Made by a program: the position numbers and the translations under genes
The notes under the pieces: model-generated
Told to the model about the DNA's origin: nothing
Seen by the model: only the letters and a program-made list of their open reading frames with translations
The model's database searches: none
Assembly (NCBI GenBank): GCA_014904845.1
Contig: MU119954.1
Span: 1 to 11,697 of the forward strand
Direction of reading: 5' to 3'
DNA length: 11,697 nucleotides
Source: Acephala macrosclerotiorum
Taxonomy: Eukaryota; Ascomycota; Leotiomycetes; Helotiales; Mollisiaceae
Shown here: one piece after another, positions 8,400 through 11,697 of the stretch
How positions within the stretch are numbered: the first letter of the stretch is position 1
How the letters are laid out: the number at the start of each line of letters is the position of its first letter

Positions 8400-11300
8400 A
8401 TTATAAAAAGAAAAAATATACGAGTAATAAAATATAAATTTAAATTATTAATTTCAATAATAATATTAATATTACGAAATATAAATATTATTATTAATTT
8501 AAATTTCATATTAATTTATTAATAAATTATAAATATAATAATTTATACGTTTATAAAAAATATAATATTTGTAATATATATAAATTATTTAATATATTTA
8601 AAATATTTAAAACGTTTAAAATATTTAAAAATATATATTTAAATTAAAAATTATTTAATAAATTCAATAATAATTTTTTAATCGATTTAATTATATTTAA
8701 AAATATTAAATTTATTATTATTAAATTAAAATTTGTCGATAAAAAATTTTAATTCGATATAAATTAATTATAAATTTTTAAAAAAATATTATAAAATATA
8801 ATTTTTAAAATATAAAACAATTAACGTTTTTATAAAAAATATAAAATAATAAATTATTTTATAAAAAAAGAAAATTATTAATTTAAATTTTTTAAAAAAT
8901 TGAATTTTTTTTTTAATTAAAAATTTTTAATATAATTTTTTATAAATTGTAATTTGTATTTTAAATTATTTAAAATATTCGATATAATATTTAATTTTTT
9001 AAAAATGTATTTTATTTCGAGATTAAATTAAAAAAAAATTTAAAAATTATAATAAGTTTTATATTAGTTTTAATAATATCGAAAATAAATAAATAAATTT
9101 AATTATAAATATTTTTTATTATTAAATAATTTATTAAAATTTAAATAAAATATTTATTATTTTAAATTATAATTCGAAGTTTTTTATAAATATATATTAA
9201 ATATATTATTTCGAGTTTAATAAAATAATAATATTTTTCAACGAAAAAGATTTATTTATTTAAAAATAATATAAATTAAATCGTAAAAATTAATAAATTA
9301 AAAAAATTTAAAATTAAAATATAATTTTTTTTAAAATAAAAAATTATAATTTTAAAATTATTTTTAAAAATATCGATTTTAAAAAAAACGATTTATTTAA
9401 ATCGTAATAAATTAATATATATTTATTTAATAAATAAATTTAAAAACTTTTTTATAATATTTTTTTTTAATTCGTAAATTTTTATATAATACGTATATAA
9501 TTTTTTTTTTTAATTTTTTTCGTAATTTTTTGTTTTTTTTTTATATAAATATTTATATTTTATATTATTATAATAATTTTAATATTTACGTGTAAAACGA
9601 TATATAAAATTAAAATTAATTTATTATTTTTAAATATATTTTAAAAAAATTTTAATAAAAATAAATATTAAAAAAACGATTATATTATTAATAAAAACTT
9701 TAATAAAATAACGATACAATTAAAGTTTTAAATTTATAATTCGTTAAACGTAAACGAAAATTTTTTTAAAATTTTAAAAAATTATTTTAAAACGTTTTAA
9801 ATCGCGATAATTAATAATAATAATTTTTTTTAAATTAAAAATTAATAAAAAAATTTTAATTTATTAATAATCGTAATATAAATTATAGTTTTAAAATTTT
9901 TTATAATTCTTTTTTAATATAATATCGAGTACGTATTAAAAATTATTATTTTATTAATAGATTTTATATTAATAATAAAATAAAAATATAATTTGTTTTT
10001 AATTATTTTTTAAATTATAAATACGAAATAATCGAAAAATATTTATTAAATTATTTATTTAAATTTGTTTTTATTATATATAATATCGAATATTTTATTA
10101 ATAATTTTTTAGTTTTTTATATTAATAAAACGAGTATATATAATTTAAATAAAAAATCGATAAAATTTTTATTAGTTTAATAAATTGTAAATTTATTAAT
10201 TAAAATTTCGAATTAAATTACGAATTTTAAATTTACGATATATATATAAATATTATTATTTAATACGATTTTTAAAACGTTGATTAATTTAATAATATTA
10301 TTAAAAAATAATTAATTATTATATAATATTTTTTTATTTATAAATATAATAATTTCGATTAAATTTTATTTATTTTCGTTCGAAATTAATTCGATTATAT
10401 AATAATCGTTTTTCTTGTATTTTTAATATATTTTTAATTTGATTTTTCATTTAATTAATAAATCGATAAATTTTAAATTCGTAATAATAACGAAATTTGT
10501 TTTATTTATAATAATATTATAAATACGTACGTATTAAATATTAAATATAAATTAACGATTTTTAAATAATATTAATAAAATAAATTATATCGATAATAAT
10601 TTTTTTTTTAATTAAAATTTCGAATTATATCGAATTAAAATTTAATTTTTTTTATTTTTTTAATTTTTTATTATAATTAGTTTTAATTTTTATAAAATAT
10701 CGTAAAAATCGTCGTCGATTTAATATACGTCGTCGTATTAATAATATTATTTAAATTTATAATTATTATTATTAAATTTTTATTAATTTTCGTAAAAATT
10801 TATTATTTTCAATTTTTTCGAATTTTATTATCGATATTAATAATACGAGTTTAAATTTTAATAATAATAAAATAAATTTTTATAATAGTTTTTTATTATA
10901 AATTAATTTGTTTTATTAAAAAATTTAATCGAAAAAAAAAATTTAATAAAAATTTATATAAAATATAAAAAATTTAAATTACGATTTAAATTATTTTAAT
11001 TTCTAATAAAAAATTAAATTAAAATTATTTAATTTTTTTAAATTTGAAATCGTTTTTATTATTATTATTAAATTTAATAAAATTTTATTTTTTTTTTTCA
11101 AATTATTTTTTTAAATTTATATTATTAAATAAATTTATTAAAATTTATTATTTTCGTAATACGAATAATATTTAATATATATTTTTAAATATTTTTTTTA
11201 TTACGAGTATTATTTTTTAAATATATTTATTTTAAAAATTCACATAAAATCGTAATCGAAATTATTTTAAATTTGCGAATAAATATATTAATTTATATAA

Positions 11301-11601
11301 AAGCGTTATTTTAATCGAATTTAAAAAAAAAAATTTTAAATTCGAATAATTCGTTAAAATATTATATTAAAATTTTATTTAACGATTAAAACGCGTAATT
11401 CGATAATATTATTTTTAATTTAATTTACGAAAAAATAAATATCGCGTTAATAAATATTTTATTCGATCGTAATATAATAATTTTTACTATAAAAAAATTT
11501 AAATTTAAATCGAAATAATTTATATTTTTTAATTTTTATTTTATATTGATAAAATTTCGATTATTATTATTATTATCGCGATTATAATTAAAAATATAAC
11601 G

Positions 11602-11602
<1 letters not shown>
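8400..11602. other. Saturated RIP-type AT tract, no recognisable gene
   Basis: About 3.2 kb in which C and G are nearly confined to CpG; several 60-base lines near 8701-9000 have no other C at all. I found no match to the copia element, no LTR, no RNA gene and no convincing protein motif on either strand. It is probably an older or more repeated transposon remnant that has lost nearly all RIP-sensitive sites, but that is inference from composition. A + frame at about 9923-10560 has somewhat fewer stops than expected; I could not tie it to a family. Confidence 0.6.
8597..8632. repeat. Short tandem repeat, period 9
   Basis: About four units of TTTAAAATA / TTTAAAACG with small changes. It is also nearly self-complementary around ACGT, so it could form a small hairpin. 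Probably a by-product of very simple base composition. Confidence 0.45.

Positions 11603-11697
<95 letters not shown>
11603..11697. repeat. (TTA)n microsatellite, at least 31 units, open at the edge
   Basis: 95 uninterrupted bases of TTA/TAA repeat reach the end of the window. A shorter run of the same unit (11561-11575) lies just before it, separated by ATCGCGATTAT-type sequence. The true length is unknown because the window ends inside it. Confidence 0.95.

Noticed and set aside
9923..10560. Possible coding remnant in a + frame with a run of about 62 codons without stop
   Set aside because: About 12 stops in 212 codons is only mildly below what such AT-rich sequence gives by chance, and no motif was recognised.
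1..11697. Mitochondrial, apicoplast or other naturally AT-rich genome
   Set aside because: No rRNA, tRNA or organelle gene is seen. The coding remnants are copia gag-pol with transition-type stops, and residual C is confined to CpG, which fits RIP better.
1..11697. CRISPR arrays, tRNA or rRNA genes, riboswitches
   Set aside because: No regularly spaced repeats with unique spacers and no GC-paired RNA fold or conserved RNA core were seen; the base composition and fungal context also argue against them.

Overview
The window is extremely AT-rich. Most remaining C and G sit in CpG, and CpA, CpT and CpC (and their complements) are strongly depleted on both strands. This is the signature of repeat-induced point mutation (RIP) in a filamentous ascomycete (Pezizomycotina) AT-rich, transposon-filled compartment. 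I see no intact gene. This rests on composition and on the protein family below, because nothing here names a species.

Positions 1-8399 hold two copies of one Ty1/copia-type LTR retrotransposon, one inside the other. Copy A (579-6890, + strand) is full length: two 229-bp LTRs in direct orientation (579-807 and 6662-6890) flank a wrecked gag-pol reading frame (about 907-6305) in copia order: gag with zinc knuckle, protease, integrase, reverse transcriptase, RNase H. It is inserted into the gag region of copy A' (- strand). The 5' part of A' is 6891-8399, with its LTR at 8171-8399. The next part of A' resumes at 578 and leaves the window at position 1. Joining the two flanks gives a collinear match to element positions 1 to about 2081, with a 5-bp target duplication (574-578 / 6891-6895).

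The two copies explain each other. Several in-frame stops in A are still sense codons in A', and one zinc-knuckle Cys lost in A survives in A'. In A, all three integrase catalytic residues, one reverse transcriptase Asp and one RNase H Asp have been lost by changes that each fit G-to-A, so the element cannot make its own enzymes. The two LTRs of A, identical at insertion, decayed on opposite strands: the 5' LTR mostly by C-to-T, the 3' LTR mostly by G-to-A.

Positions 8400-11602 are a more saturated RIP-type tract with almost no C or G outside CpG, in which I recognise no gene or element. The window ends in an uninterrupted (TTA)n microsatellite (11603-11697) that runs off the edge.
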